The notes under the pieces: generated by a model
The model's database searches: none
What the model was told of the DNA's origin: nothing
The model's input: the letters and a program-made list of their open reading frames with translations, nothing else
Origin: Marinilongibacter aquaticus
GTDB lineage: Bacteria; Bacteroidota; Bacteroidia; Cytophagales; Spirosomataceae
DNA: 64,000 nt
Direction of reading: 5' to 3'
NCBI RefSeq assembly: GCF_020149935.1
Contig: NZ_CP083757.1
Location: forward strand, 3,807,501 to 3,871,500
Position numbers and translations under genes: made by a program
Shown here: in pieces, positions 18,859 to 26,884 of the stretch
How positions within the stretch are numbered: position 1 is the stretch's first letter
How the letters are laid out: each line of letters opens with the position of its first letter

Positions 18859-19068
18859 TTACGGAACGGGGTCGTAGCCGCTGCCTCCCCAAGGGTGGCA
18901 TTTTCTGAGTCGATTGACGGTGAGCCAAAGGCCTTTAAAGAAGCCGTGTTTTTGAAAAGCCTGAATGGAATATTCCGAGCAAGTCGGTGTAAAACGGCAG
19001 GAAGGGGGAAACCAAGGGGATATGGCCGCTTGGTAAAGTCGCACGAAGAAAACTGCAATATGACGCAT
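18859..19068 (-). CDS. yidD: YidD membrane protein insertion efficiency factor
   Basis: The 69-residue protein carries the YidD signature: [20 protein letters not shown], then [13 protein letters not shown] and a C-terminal [13 protein letters not shown]. Three conserved cysteines are present. YidD is a small amphipathic inner-membrane-associated protein that assists YidC-dependent insertion. In many bacteria it lies between rnpA and yidC, but here neither neighbour is present. It follows the DUF2853 gene, separated by a terminator hairpin, so it probably depends on read-through or its own weak promoter. Confidence 0.93.
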   Translation of the reverse strand: MRHIAVFFVRLYQAAISPWFPPSCRFTPTCSEYSIQAFQKHGFFKGLWLTVNRLRKCHPWGGSGYDPVP

Positions 19069-19076
19069 ATGAAATA

Positions 19077-19106
19077 CAAAAAGCCTTGGCTATAAAACCA
19101 AGGCTT
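19077..19106 (-). terminator. Terminator between the DUF2853 gene and yidD
   Basis: AAGCCTTGG and CCAAGGCTT pair around an 8-base loop. On the minus strand the hairpin ends in a short T-run (A-run at 19077-19082 on the plus strand). Confidence 0.75.
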
Positions 19107-19126
19107 GCGAAAAATAATTGCATTGT

Positions 19127-19465
19127 TTACAAAAACATGCCCTCTTTACCGAATTTAACGGCCAGTAGAGCATAAACCACTGCTCTGTATTTGTTTCTGT
19201 TCGATGTGCCCATTTTGGTCATAGTTTCGGCAATGGCAGAATCAAGTTCAGGGCCATCGCTCAAGCCTAGTTTTTTGATCAAAAAGTTGTTTTTTACACG
19301 ATCGAGTTCGGCTTGGTCTGTGCCAGAAACTTTCGAAGAGTCGGGGTTGTAAATTGAAGGTCCCAAGCCTTTGGCCACACCAGTAAGTAAAGCTTCGCTA
19401 AGTCCGAGGCCAAGTTCAGCGTTTTGAGCCTTGTATAACTCAACGCACTCTGTGAATTTGCTCAT
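19127..19465 (-). CDS. DUF2853 family small cytosolic protein
   Basis: The protein has 112 residues and no signal peptide or membrane segment. It matches DUF2853 as I recall it: a helical start (MSKFTECVELYKAQ), the central KGLGPSIYNPDSSKVSGTDQ, NNFLIKKLGL, and an ending SNRNKYRAVVYALL. Function is unknown. The family occurs in Bacteroidota and some Proteobacteria. A TATTTTTG box lies so close to the start that the mRNA may have almost no leader. Confidence 0.75.
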   Translation of the reverse strand: MSKFTECVELYKAQNAELGLGLSEALLTGVAKGLGPSIYNPDSSKVSGTDQAELDRVKNNFLIKKLGLSDGPELDSAIAETMTKMGTSNRNKYRAVVYALLAVKFGKEGMFL

Positions 19466-19469
19466 GTTT

Positions 19470-19477
19470 CAAAAATA
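19470..19477 (-). promoter_or_regulatory. -7 element at the DUF2853 start codon
   Basis: TATTTTTG on the minus strand is a perfect TAnnTTTG only 4 bases before the ATG at 19465. If used, transcription would begin at or next to the start codon. Confidence 0.4.
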
Positions 19478-19545
19478 TTTAAAGGGTACAGGAAAAGTAA
19501 TTTGTTCTACATCCATTGGCTAATCTATAAAAAAAAAGCTGTTTT

Positions 19546-20388
19546 TTATAGCGTTTCCGAGATGTAACGAATTCCATGGTGGAAGTTCCACCGGAATGTC
19601 ACACCCATGAATACAGACTGCTTGCTGAGCAATAAGTCACTTTTTATTTGATTTCCAGAAGGCGAATTAACTTCGATTGAAGAGGCCAGTCCGTTTTTGG
19701 TTTCGAAAACATAATAGGCCATGACGCCTATTTCTATACTTTCGGCCAAACGGCCACTGAGTTCGGTGCCCAATACGGGGGCGAGCTGTGCCTTGGGCCG
19801 GGTGAATGTACTTTTGAAGTTCACAATTTGGGCCTGATTGGGCCCGTAATAAAATGCGGCACCGAAGTCGAATGCAGAAATGGTACTTTTATCCGCGGAG
19901 GCGAGACTGTATTTGGTGCCCAATAAAAGATTGAGGCGTGTTTTTCGAGTCACGCGGTCGACGGTAAAGAGCTTTCTCTTGAAAAACAGTAGCAAGGAGT
20001 GGTCGGGTGTTTCTTGTGAAAGCACAACGGGGTAATTATAACCACTGAGGTCGGAATATTGCCATTTGAGAAACAATGGGTTGCTGAGGTAGGTCAATTC
20101 GAGGCCCCAAGTGTCTTGCACATTCAGGCCGATTCCTGCTTGCCAAAAGAGGTTGTTGCTTTTGTCTTTGCTCAATTGACGGTAGCTGTTGTCGCTGAAA
20201 TTACTGCCTTGAAGTTTGTAACCGCCCTTTGCCGTGATATAAAGGAAAATGTCTTGGGTGTTCACATTGGGAAGAGTAATTCTACCGTCCTGCATGTTTC
20301 TCTCTTTGGGAAGGCGGTAATAATCGCCTTCCTGGCAGATGGCCGTATAAGAGAGAAATACCAGTAGAATTATCCCATGCAGTTTCAT
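19546..20388 (-). CDS. Outer-membrane beta-barrel protein of unknown function
   Basis: This 280-residue protein has a signal peptide (1-18, ending AICQ) and then alternating aromatic/polar strands typical of an outer-membrane barrel, for example WGLELTYLSNPLFLKWQY and SVFMGVTFRWNF near the end. I do not recognise a family. It lacks the PorP/SprF signature seen in the T9SS protein of this window. It is a single-gene unit with a -7 box 45 bases upstream. Confidence 0.6.
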   Translation of the reverse strand: MKLHGIILLVFLSYTAICQEGDYYRLPKERNMQDGRITLPNVNTQDIFLYITAKGGYKLQGSNFSDNSYRQLSKDKSNNLFWQAGIGLNVQDTWGLELTYLSNPLFLKWQYSDLSGYNYPVVLSQETPDHSLLLFFKRKLFTVDRVTRKTRLNLLLGTKYSLASADKSTISAFDFGAAFYYGPNQAQIVNFKSTFTRPKAQLAPVLGTELSGRLAESIEIGVMAYYVFETKNGLASSIEVNSPSGNQIKSDLLLSKQSVFMGVTFRWNFHHGIRYISETL

Positions 20389-20432
20389 TGCACTTAAATA
20401 CGAGAGTTTTTGGAAATTTGCTTACCGTGAGG

Positions 20433-20440
20433 CAAATTTA
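20433..20440 (-). promoter_or_regulatory. -7 element of the outer-membrane protein gene
   Basis: TAAATTTG on the minus strand is a perfect TAnnTTTG, 45 bases from the start codon. No good -33 was found. Confidence 0.4.
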
Positions 20441-20484
20441 TTAAAGAATTGAGGCTGGCTTATCGAGTAAAAGAGTATTTTTTG

Positions 20485-20492
20485 TAGTTTCG
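20485..20492 (+). promoter_or_regulatory. Possible -7 element of the small membrane protein gene
   Basis: TAGTTTCG, one base off TAnnTTTG, lies 39 bases upstream of the small ORF, in the gap between two divergent genes. Confidence 0.35.
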
Positions 20493-20531
20493 CCTCAGAA
20501 AATTATTTTCACAAAAATCATATTTAAGAAG

Positions 20532-20702
20532 ATGACTGAATCTTTGAAACCAAGTCTTCCCAATTGGGCACTCATTTTGATTTATTTGTTGATTTTGGTC
20601 ATTTTGGGTGTTTTTGGCGATCTATTTATCTTTATTTTGGGTGCAATTCTAGAAACTGTGGTTTTTGCCGTTGGTTACGATGAATTGCATGGCGATCATT
20701 GA
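20532..20702 (+). CDS. Small single-span membrane protein, 56 residues, unknown function
   Basis: The ORF runs from ATG 20532 to TGA 20700-20702. A polar start (MTESLKPSLPNW) leads into an unbroken hydrophobic stretch of about 32 residues (positions 13-45: ALILIYLL... to ETVVFAV), then an acidic/His tail (GYDELHGDH). This could be one long helix or a tight two-helix hairpin broken at GVFGD. Support for a real gene comes from its own likely promoter upstream and a good terminator 11 bases after the stop. I do not recognise a family. Confidence 0.6.
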   Translation: MTESLKPSLPNWALILIYLLILVILGVFGDLFIFILGAILETVVFAVGYDELHGDH

Positions 20703-20713
20703 TTTTTAGTATT

Positions 20714-20739
20714 AAAAGGTCAGCTGCTGGCCTTTTTTT
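20714..20739 (+). terminator. Intrinsic terminator after the small membrane protein gene
   Basis: AAGGTCAG and CTGGCCTT pair (one G-U) around a CTG loop and run into seven T. Confidence 0.85.
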
Positions 20740-20815
20740 AATTTTATCGTTTCTCTCGAAGCGAAATTGACCATTTATACGTATTTTCATATTGAAAGTA
20801 TGTAACAACAAATAA

Positions 20816-21457
20816 ATGGTCTCAATGGCAAAATTTTCCCTTTTACTTTCCTGCATGCTCTTTGCGGCTCTGGCCTACGGTCAGGAGTTGTCTGTAGATG
20901 ATCTACTGAATGAGGTAGAAACCGAACAGGGTAGCGAAAACCTTCTGCCCGAGCGGATGCTCTTTACCCAGCGTATTTTTTGGGGTGAAAAGGGACTTTA
21001 CAGGAAGGTGGGTTTGGCCTCGAAAACAATTACCCCTGAAAGTCGGGCAAAAGAACTGCGTACGCGTCGAACGTATTTCAAACTGCACCAGGCCTTGGGC
21101 TTTTTGGCGGCTGGGGGAATGTTGGCACAAGCTATTATTGGCCCTAAACTGTACAATGGTGATTTTCAAATTCGTGAACTGCATGAAAGTGTGGCCTTAG
21201 GTACGAATATTGCTTACGGTTCAGCGGCTCTTTTGGCTTTCACCGCACCTCCGGCTCAGATCAACCGGAAAGGTTTTAGCAATATTCAGTTGCACAAATG
21301 GCTTTCTGCGGTGCATTTATCCGGTATGGTGGCTACAAATGTTTTGGGTCATATGGCTTCGGAAGGAAAGGTGAGTAAGAATGTGCACAGGGCCGCTGCC
21401 GTGACTACATTTACGGCGTATACAGCAGCGATAGTTACAATAAAGTTTGAATTTTAA
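20816..21457 (+). CDS. Four-helix His-rich membrane protein, cytochrome b561-like by layout
   Basis: The 213-residue protein has a signal peptide (ending ALAYGQ) and four predicted membrane helices at about 90-112, 122-146, 159-181 and 190-209. Each helix starts or ends with histidine: His91, His123, His160/167/179 and His191. This is the layout of di-heme b-type cytochromes such as b561, though I cannot assign the family by motif. A 12-base gap separates it from the YceI gene. In E. coli the b561-like yceJ is likewise beside yceI. The likely role is electron transfer or heme binding in the inner membrane. ATG 20825 is an alternative start. Confidence 0.6.
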   Translation: MVSMAKFSLLLSCMLFAALAYGQELSVDDLLNEVETEQGSENLLPERMLFTQRIFWGEKGLYRKVGLASKTITPESRAKELRTRRTYFKLHQALGFLAAGGMLAQAIIGPKLYNGDFQIRELHESVALGTNIAYGSAALLAFTAPPAQINRKGFSNIQLHKWLSAVHLSGMVATNVLGHMASEGKVSKNVHRAAAVTTFTAYTAAIVTIKFEF

Positions 21458-21468
21458 GGCAAGAGCTT

Positions 21469-22011
21469 ATGCAGGTTTTAATAATTTCTTTTCTACTTTT
21501 CAACAATTTCTTTTCTAGCAAATTGGATAAGGTAAAGGTGGTGGCAGATGCGGAAAAGTCGTCTATAACTTTTGCCATGCATCATCCATTGCATGCTTTT
21601 GATGCTTCGGCTGATGAATTCCGTTGTGTGGCGGTATACAATACGTCGAAGGCACAGCTTGAATTGATTGCGGCCAATGCAACTGTGGGCTCTTTTGATA
21701 GTGGAAACTCAAATCGGGATTCGCATATGATCGAAGTGACGGAGGCCTTGAAGTTTCCAAGCGTAACTTTTGCGGCAAAGCAAATTGAGTATATAGGTGA
21801 GGAGGTGAAAGCGAATGGTGAATTGGTATTTCATGGTGTGAAAAGGCCATGCACAATAGTGGGAAAGCAGACTATAGTAAAGGGAAATTTAGTTATACAA
21901 GGTGATTTTGTGGTGGATATGACGGAATACAATATTGAACAGCCCAGCATTATGGGTATGAAAACGGATAAGGAAATCAAAGTGCATTATACATTTAGTT
22001 TCCCCATTTAA
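21469..22011 (+). CDS. YceI-family periplasmic lipid/isoprenoid-binding protein
   Basis: The 180-residue protein has a short hydrophobic N-terminus and then the YceI lipocalin-like barrel: SSITFAMHHPLHAF, a middle part NSNRDSHMIEVTEALKFPSVTF (Asp-His region conserved in YceI) and ELVFHGVKRP. YceI proteins bind polyisoprenoid or amide-type lipids in the periplasm. The spacing implies co-transcription with the His-rich membrane protein upstream, and a bidirectional terminator closes the unit. Confidence 0.88.
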   Translation: MQVLIISFLLFNNFFSSKLDKVKVVADAEKSSITFAMHHPLHAFDASADEFRCVAVYNTSKAQLELIAANATVGSFDSGNSNRDSHMIEVTEALKFPSVTFAAKQIEYIGEEVKANGELVFHGVKRPCTIVGKQTIVKGNLVIQGDFVVDMTEYNIEQPSIMGMKTDKEIKVHYTFSFPI

Positions 22012-22015
22012 ATTG

Positions 22016-22050
22016 AAAAGGGGTGACTTCATTGAAGTCACCCCTTTTTT
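22016..22050. terminator. Bidirectional terminator between the YceI and gldN genes
   Basis: AAAAGGGGTGACTTC and GAAGTCACCCCTTTT form a perfect 15-bp stem with an ATT loop, flanked by A and T runs. It separates convergent genes. Confidence 0.93.
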
Positions 22051-22071
22051 ATAGTCCACCACTTGATTTGA

Positions 22072-23046
22072 TTAATACTCCCAAAGGTCGTGCTCAAATT
22101 CAAGCAGATCGTATTCTATTTCTTGCGAATGGATCAAAGCCTCGCGAGGACTTCCATATTGCTCGTCGAGATATTTGTCTAAAGCATTCGATTTCTTCAC
22201 AATCAGCCCATGAAAAAGTCTCAATTCAAAAGCATCGGCCAAGTTCATGTTTTCTTGGATATTCTTCTCGTTGAACCAAATGGCATCTGGATTGTTTCGG
22301 AAAAATTGTTCCAAATCAACATACTTGAATGAAGCCAAAGTTTTTTCCAATCCATCGTTCGATTTCTCTGCAGGAATTTTAATGGTTACGGTCTGGATAT
22401 CGAAATATTGGCGAGAGCGTTGTTTGTCGAATACCCAGTCTTCTTTCAATTCCAAAACGTAAAATTCATTCGGGAACATTTCGTATCCATTGTTTGCCGA
22501 ATTGGCGGCAGATGAATTTTCAGCATTTTGAGCAGTACTATTTCCTCGGTCGAAAATGGATCCGCTGTCTTCAGATTCTGTACTTGCGGTGCTCGAGCCA
22601 TCGCCCCAGCCGTCATCAGCTCCACCAGTTGTACTGGTTGCTCCAGTTCCCCAGCCATCGTCTTCTGTTGTGGCTCCAAAGCCCGCGTCGATTTCTTCTT
22701 GAGAAAGGCCAGCACCTTCAAATTTCTTGAACATGCGACCATTGAATTCTTCAAGCGTCAAGCGAGTGTCCACTTTATCGTCTGTATAGGCGTCTAAAAT
22801 GCCGGCTTTTACTCCATCAATAATCACTTTTGTGATTTCATTTTCTTTCGAAAAAAGTGGCTGGTTCTGCTTTTCTCGTAGATCCACTCTCCTCCACAAA
22901 CGTACTTTATAGGCTACGTTCGATTCGTGAATAGGGCGTAAGGAAAGCGGGTTTAAGCCGTTGTCGGTTTTTTCTTGAGCCAAAGCAAATTGGCTAATTC
23001 CCAAACCTGCAAGTACTGCTAGAGCTTTAAACTTCTTCATAATCAT
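22072..23046 (-). CDS. gldN: T9SS/gliding motility protein GldN
   Basis: The 324-residue periplasmic protein has a signal peptide ending QFALAQ. The GldN/PorN core is clear: RPIHESNVAYKVRLWRRVDLREKQN near the N-terminus, and EFYVLELKEDWVFDKQRSR and EYDLLEFEHDLWEY near the C-terminus. GldN binds GldK as an outer-membrane-linked ring of the T9SS. Residues about 122-188 are an insert rich in Gly, Ser, Thr and Asp with two DDGWG units, which makes the protein longer than usual. It is the last gene of gldKLMN and begins 7 bases after gldM. Confidence 0.95.
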   Translation of the reverse strand: MIMKKFKALAVLAGLGISQFALAQEKTDNGLNPLSLRPIHESNVAYKVRLWRRVDLREKQNQPLFSKENEITKVIIDGVKAGILDAYTDDKVDTRLTLEEFNGRMFKKFEGAGLSQEEIDAGFGATTEDDGWGTGATSTTGGADDGWGDGSSTASTESEDSGSIFDRGNSTAQNAENSSAANSANNGYEMFPNEFYVLELKEDWVFDKQRSRQYFDIQTVTIKIPAEKSNDGLEKTLASFKYVDLEQFFRNNPDAIWFNEKNIQENMNLADAFELRLFHGLIVKKSNALDKYLDEQYGSPREALIHSQEIEYDLLEFEHDLWEY

Positions 23047-23053
23047 CTCAATT

Positions 23054-24673
23054 TTAATTCAAGGGAATTTCAAAAGTTTTACTTCCGACTTCTACATCTT
23101 CAACCTCACCTTTGAAATTTCTTCTTTGTACTTTGTTGATAGTGATTACATAACGATCACCGGGCTGTGCATCGCGTGCTAAAGACGAAATATTTTGTGC
23201 CCCACTTAGGCCTTTCAAACTGCCTTTAGGTCTTGTTCCATTTGCAAGGAAAATATCGTAATCGGATACACGGAAAACCGCATCATCCGGATTGTTGCTT
23301 TTGAAGTCTTCATCAGAAATGGCCAATACATTGACCGCTCTTACCGAAGAAGCAGATAGCCCTCTTTTGCTTACATTGTCATCCACGGGTGCATTGTTGG
23401 CTGTTACCTGAATGGTCGGTTTTGGTACCCTACGTACGCGGAAAGGGAAAGACTGTAGGGTAACGCCTTCATTTTGCACATCCAAGACTACTTTAGATGA
23501 GGTAGGCACTACGGTTACTTTTCCGCCACCACCTGGAATGAATTCTGCACCACTGCCTGTAAAGTTTGGCTTATACAATGGGCCTAGGCCTGGTGAGTTC
23601 GTTTGCAGTTTGTTTGCACAACGGAAATAAAGAGCGGGCATTGAAGCAGACTCCAGTTGAACAGACGGTTTCAATACAGTATAGGTTTCGTCTTGCGTGA
23701 CCTGCTCAATCGTACCGTCGGGTTTTGGATAACTGATGCTGGCCGTATAAGTTCTTTTCAATTGTCCGTTCTGATCGTATTGACCACCTTGGGCACGAAC
23801 TTCATAAGTACCTTTTCCGTCAACAACGGCCAACGGTGTGCCGTTAATGCTTATTTTCGGCGTTATGGCACTCGAATAGGCTCCAATTGCCACATCGGCT
23901 TTGTATGTTTGTCCAGCGACTACCGTACGGGCATTGGGGATAACCACAGCAAATATTTTATCGAATTTGATCTCTTTCGCTCCAACTTGTTGGGCCAAAT
24001 AGTTCAATACTTCTGCTTCTTGTCTACGAATCTCCGATTGCTTTTGACTCAAAGAGGCCAATGCCGCCGGAACTGGAGTTGAAGCAAACATCACTTCTGC
24101 AAAATCCTTATTTCTTTCACCAGGATCTTTGGTGTTGGCAAAAGCTGGATCATCTTTGGCATCTAAAGCCAAGGGTTGCAAATTGACGTTTCCCCCAGAC
24201 AGTCCGCTTAACTCAGAAGTGAATTGCTCAAGTTTTCCTTTCAGCTCATAACCTAAGCCGTCCTTTTTATTGCCGTGGCCTACAAATAGATTGGCTACTT
24301 TTTCTTCTTCCGCAAGGTTCTTGATTTCTCCTGTTTCGGTATCGTAACCTCCACCAGCCTGCTCGACAATTATATTTCTTAGATTTTCAATGTATGCGTT
24401 TATCGCACTGGTTTTGGCCCTTACGCTGTCGGCTACATGCAATAGCTGCACATATTCAGGTTTATCCCCAGCTTTCTCAACCGCTTCTTCCATCGAGGCA
24501 ATGATACGCTCGTTTGTTTGGTTGGCTTGTGAGTTTGAAGCGACTAAACTTTTGTCTATCGTCAAGAATTTCTGAAGAATCGAATTGCTTACTTGTAATG
24601 CCAGCATTGCTGTCAAAACCAAGTACATCATATTGATCATCTTCTGACGAGGTGATTCTTTAGCACCAGCCAT
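23054..24673 (-). CDS. gldM: T9SS/gliding motor protein GldM
   Basis: The 539 residues fit GldM: an N-terminal MAGAKESPRQKMINMMYLVLTA segment with the single membrane helix (about 14-34), followed by a long periplasmic part with a helical bundle (30-200) and beta domains (EIKFDKIFAVVIPNARTVVAGQTYKADVAIGAYS onward). GldL and GldM form the proton-driven motor in the inner membrane. GldM spans the periplasm to reach the GldK/GldN ring. It sits in the conserved order K-L-M-N. Confidence 0.97.
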   Translation of the reverse strand: MAGAKESPRQKMINMMYLVLTAMLALQVSNSILQKFLTIDKSLVASNSQANQTNERIIASMEEAVEKAGDKPEYVQLLHVADSVRAKTSAINAYIENLRNIIVEQAGGGYDTETGEIKNLAEEEKVANLFVGHGNKKDGLGYELKGKLEQFTSELSGLSGGNVNLQPLALDAKDDPAFANTKDPGERNKDFAEVMFASTPVPAALASLSQKQSEIRRQEAEVLNYLAQQVGAKEIKFDKIFAVVIPNARTVVAGQTYKADVAIGAYSSAITPKISINGTPLAVVDGKGTYEVRAQGGQYDQNGQLKRTYTASISYPKPDGTIEQVTQDETYTVLKPSVQLESASMPALYFRCANKLQTNSPGLGPLYKPNFTGSGAEFIPGGGGKVTVVPTSSKVVLDVQNEGVTLQSFPFRVRRVPKPTIQVTANNAPVDDNVSKRGLSASSVRAVNVLAISDEDFKSNNPDDAVFRVSDYDIFLANGTRPKGSLKGLSGAQNISSLARDAQPGDRYVITINKVQRRNFKGEVEDVEVGSKTFEIPLN

Positions 24674-24724
24674 AGTCTGTAATTTTTTCTGTGTTAGTTA
24701 GTTTCAAAATCAAATAGTGGGTCA

Positions 24725-25537
24725 TTATTGCTGACTCCCTTTCATGGCAGTCAACATACTGCCGTATACATTGTTCAATGCAGAAAGGTTGTTGGTCAAT
24801 TTACCCAACTCATTTTTGAACTCCTGTGTATTTTTCGATGCTTCAGACATGTCTTCCATTGCACTCGATAGGTTGCCGTAGAAAGCGTTCATGGCTTTCA
24901 AGTGTTTGTTGGTGTCTTGCAATTCCAACTCGTATACAGCATTAAGTGCACCCATGTTTTGTGTGATTTTCTGGAATTGATCACGGTATTCTTGGGCATC
25001 TTTTGTCGCATCGGCCATGCTGTTCATTGCGGTAACGGCTACACCGTATGCATTGTTCATCTCCCCAATTTTAGAAGAGGCAGACTTTACGTTGCTCGCG
25101 TATTCGTTGGTGGCTACAGTAGCGTCTGATAGGTCACCGATATTCGAAACGGTATCTGTCAATTTTGTGAAGCTGGTTTTCAATTTGTCGAAAACACCAG
25201 AATCCAATCCCGCATTGCCCATAAGGTCATCCATTTTGGCGGTAAGGCCGGCATTGGACGAGCTCGTTGCTTTTTTAGTAGGTGTGGCATAAGGGTCGAC
25301 CAATTCGGGGTAAACTTTTTCCCATTGATATTCGAAATTGGGTCTTAAGAAAGACTGAAAAGCATATATTAAGAAGATTACGGCTTCTGTTCCAAGTCCA
25401 AGAGGAAGTGCAACACCAGCCCAGTCGTAGTGCATGATTTTACCCATCGCACCAATAATTACAACCGCTGCACCAAGACCGTAAATAAAAGGAATGAATT
25501 TATCCCAAAAAAAGCTAGGTTCGTTATTCGCTGCCAT
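24725..25537 (-). CDS. gldL: T9SS/gliding motor protein GldL
   Basis: The 270-residue protein has two membrane helices at about 10-33 and 38-62 (FIPFIYGLGAAVVIIGAMGKIMHYDW, then LGLGTEAVIFLIYAFQSF). The conserved Glu in the second helix (TEAVIF) is the proposed proton-motive residue. The rest is a cytoplasmic coiled coil with repeated LSALNNVYG-type segments. GldL is the stator of the proton-powered motor with GldM. A hairpin with terminator features lies between gldK and this gene. Confidence 0.97.
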   Translation of the reverse strand: MAANNEPSFFWDKFIPFIYGLGAAVVIIGAMGKIMHYDWAGVALPLGLGTEAVIFLIYAFQSFLRPNFEYQWEKVYPELVDPYATPTKKATSSSNAGLTAKMDDLMGNAGLDSGVFDKLKTSFTKLTDTVSNIGDLSDATVATNEYASNVKSASSKIGEMNNAYGVAVTAMNSMADATKDAQEYRDQFQKITQNMGALNAVYELELQDTNKHLKAMNAFYGNLSSAMEDMSEASKNTQEFKNELGKLTNNLSALNNVYGSMLTAMKGSQQ

Positions 25538-25584
25538 CTGTTTCTAAATAATTAATAAGGATTTTAAGATTAAATTTTTACACG

Positions 25585-25609
25585 AAAAACGGAGAACGCT
25601 TATTCTCCG
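25585..25609 (-). terminator. Hairpin with T-run between gldK and gldL
   Basis: Read on the minus strand, CGGAGAA pairs with TTCTCCG over a 6-base loop and is followed by five T. It lies in the gldK-gldL gap, so it may be a partial terminator within the operon. Confidence 0.6.
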
Positions 25610-25632
25610 CTTTTCTACATTATTTCATTTGT

Positions 25633-26721
25633 TTATTCTCTTCCCGGCACAGCACCCTGTCTGTCCATTACGTTTCTGAAGCCAATATACGATTTTGCTA
25701 CGTTTTGGTATTCAAAAGTCGTTGTTCCAGTTTCAAGAAAATAAGCGACATCTTTCCAGGATCCACCCTTCACCACTTTACGCGGTTCGTTGGGGTCGTC
25801 GAAAGTAGGGTTCATATCCCAGGTGATCGGCATATAAGATTCTGAAAATGCATCTTGCGTCCATTCGGCTACGTTTCCAGCCATATTGTAAAGTCCAAAA
25901 TCGTTTGGATCAAATGCATTGGCTGGGGCCGTATAGGCAAAGCCGTCGGCTCTGTAATTTCCTCTGAATGGCTTAAAGTTGGCCATAAAGCACCCTTTGG
26001 CATTGGAAACATAAGGGTTCCCCCAAGGGTATTTGGCCCCTTCACGACCGCCGCGTGCTGCCCATTCCCATTCGGCCTCTGAAGGCAAACGGAAAGATGG
26101 CGACTTGAACTGATTGTTTTCTACTCGGTACGCGTTATACTGATTGGTTCGCCAGTCTGAGAAATATTGAGCGGCATCCCAAGTTACGCCAACCACAGGA
26201 TATTCGTCGAATGCAGGACTGGAGAAATAATTCTCAGTCATTTGATCTCCATTGTGAAAGGTGAAATCTTTCTTCCATACTGTTGTATCAGGATAGATTT
26301 TCGTCATGATGTATTCTTCACCCAGCACAGATACAGAATCTGCCATCATGAAATTCACGAAAGCACGGTATTCGTTGTTGGTGATTTCCGTGTCGTCCAT
26401 GTAAAATGGATTGATGGTTACACGCTTGTTCATAGACACGCGAGAGCTAAATACATCCTGATCTGCCTGGCCCATTAGAAAAGAACCCGAAGGGATCAGC
26501 ACCATTCCGGCAGGAGCAGTTTGCTTGTAACCCTTTCTTGCAGGAGCTATAATTTCACCATTCGTCACGCCGCCAAGAGGGTCGTAGTTTGCACCGCCGC
26601 CGCTTTTGCCCATTCCCAATCTCTCCTTTGTCTTGTTCAAAAAGCTACAACTCTGCATAAACACCAAGGGTGTGCACAGCAGAAGGGCTTTGGCCAATGT
26701 TTGAATAAATCGCTTGTTCAT
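25633..26721 (-). CDS. gldK: T9SS/gliding lipoprotein GldK
   Basis: The 362-residue protein has a lipobox ending VFMQSC (Cys25). The bulk is the formylglycine-generating-enzyme-like fold: GMVLIPSGSFLMGQ, EITNNEYRAFV, PSFRLPSEAEWEWAARGG, NMAGNVAEWTQD and VVKGGSWKD. In T9SS this fold is structural; GldK with GldN forms the periplasmic ring. The catalytic cysteines of true formylglycine enzymes are not evident, so it is unlikely to activate the sulfatases in this window. It is the first gene of gldKLMN. Confidence 0.97.
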   Translation of the reverse strand: MNKRFIQTLAKALLLCTPLVFMQSCSFLNKTKERLGMGKSGGGANYDPLGGVTNGEIIAPARKGYKQTAPAGMVLIPSGSFLMGQADQDVFSSRVSMNKRVTINPFYMDDTEITNNEYRAFVNFMMADSVSVLGEEYIMTKIYPDTTVWKKDFTFHNGDQMTENYFSSPAFDEYPVVGVTWDAAQYFSDWRTNQYNAYRVENNQFKSPSFRLPSEAEWEWAARGGREGAKYPWGNPYVSNAKGCFMANFKPFRGNYRADGFAYTAPANAFDPNDFGLYNMAGNVAEWTQDAFSESYMPITWDMNPTFDDPNEPRKVVKGGSWKDVAYFLETGTTTFEYQNVAKSYIGFRNVMDRQGAVPGRE

Positions 26722-26884
26722 AAAACAAGTTAATTAAATATGTATTTGTTACTACCTCAAAAGAACAGACTAAAAACGTAGCCTAGTTCATTATTATTGT
26801 AAACTCTAAAATGTTATACTTCTTTATTTATTGTGTGTTTGTCTCTTAAAAATATCGATTCAAAAGTCGAATTCCCCGTTCAGG

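Noticed and set aside
25633-26721. GldK as the formylglycine-generating enzyme for the sulfatases
   Set aside because: It has the fold but sits in gldKLMN, is a lipoprotein with GldK features, and the catalytic cysteine pair was not seen.
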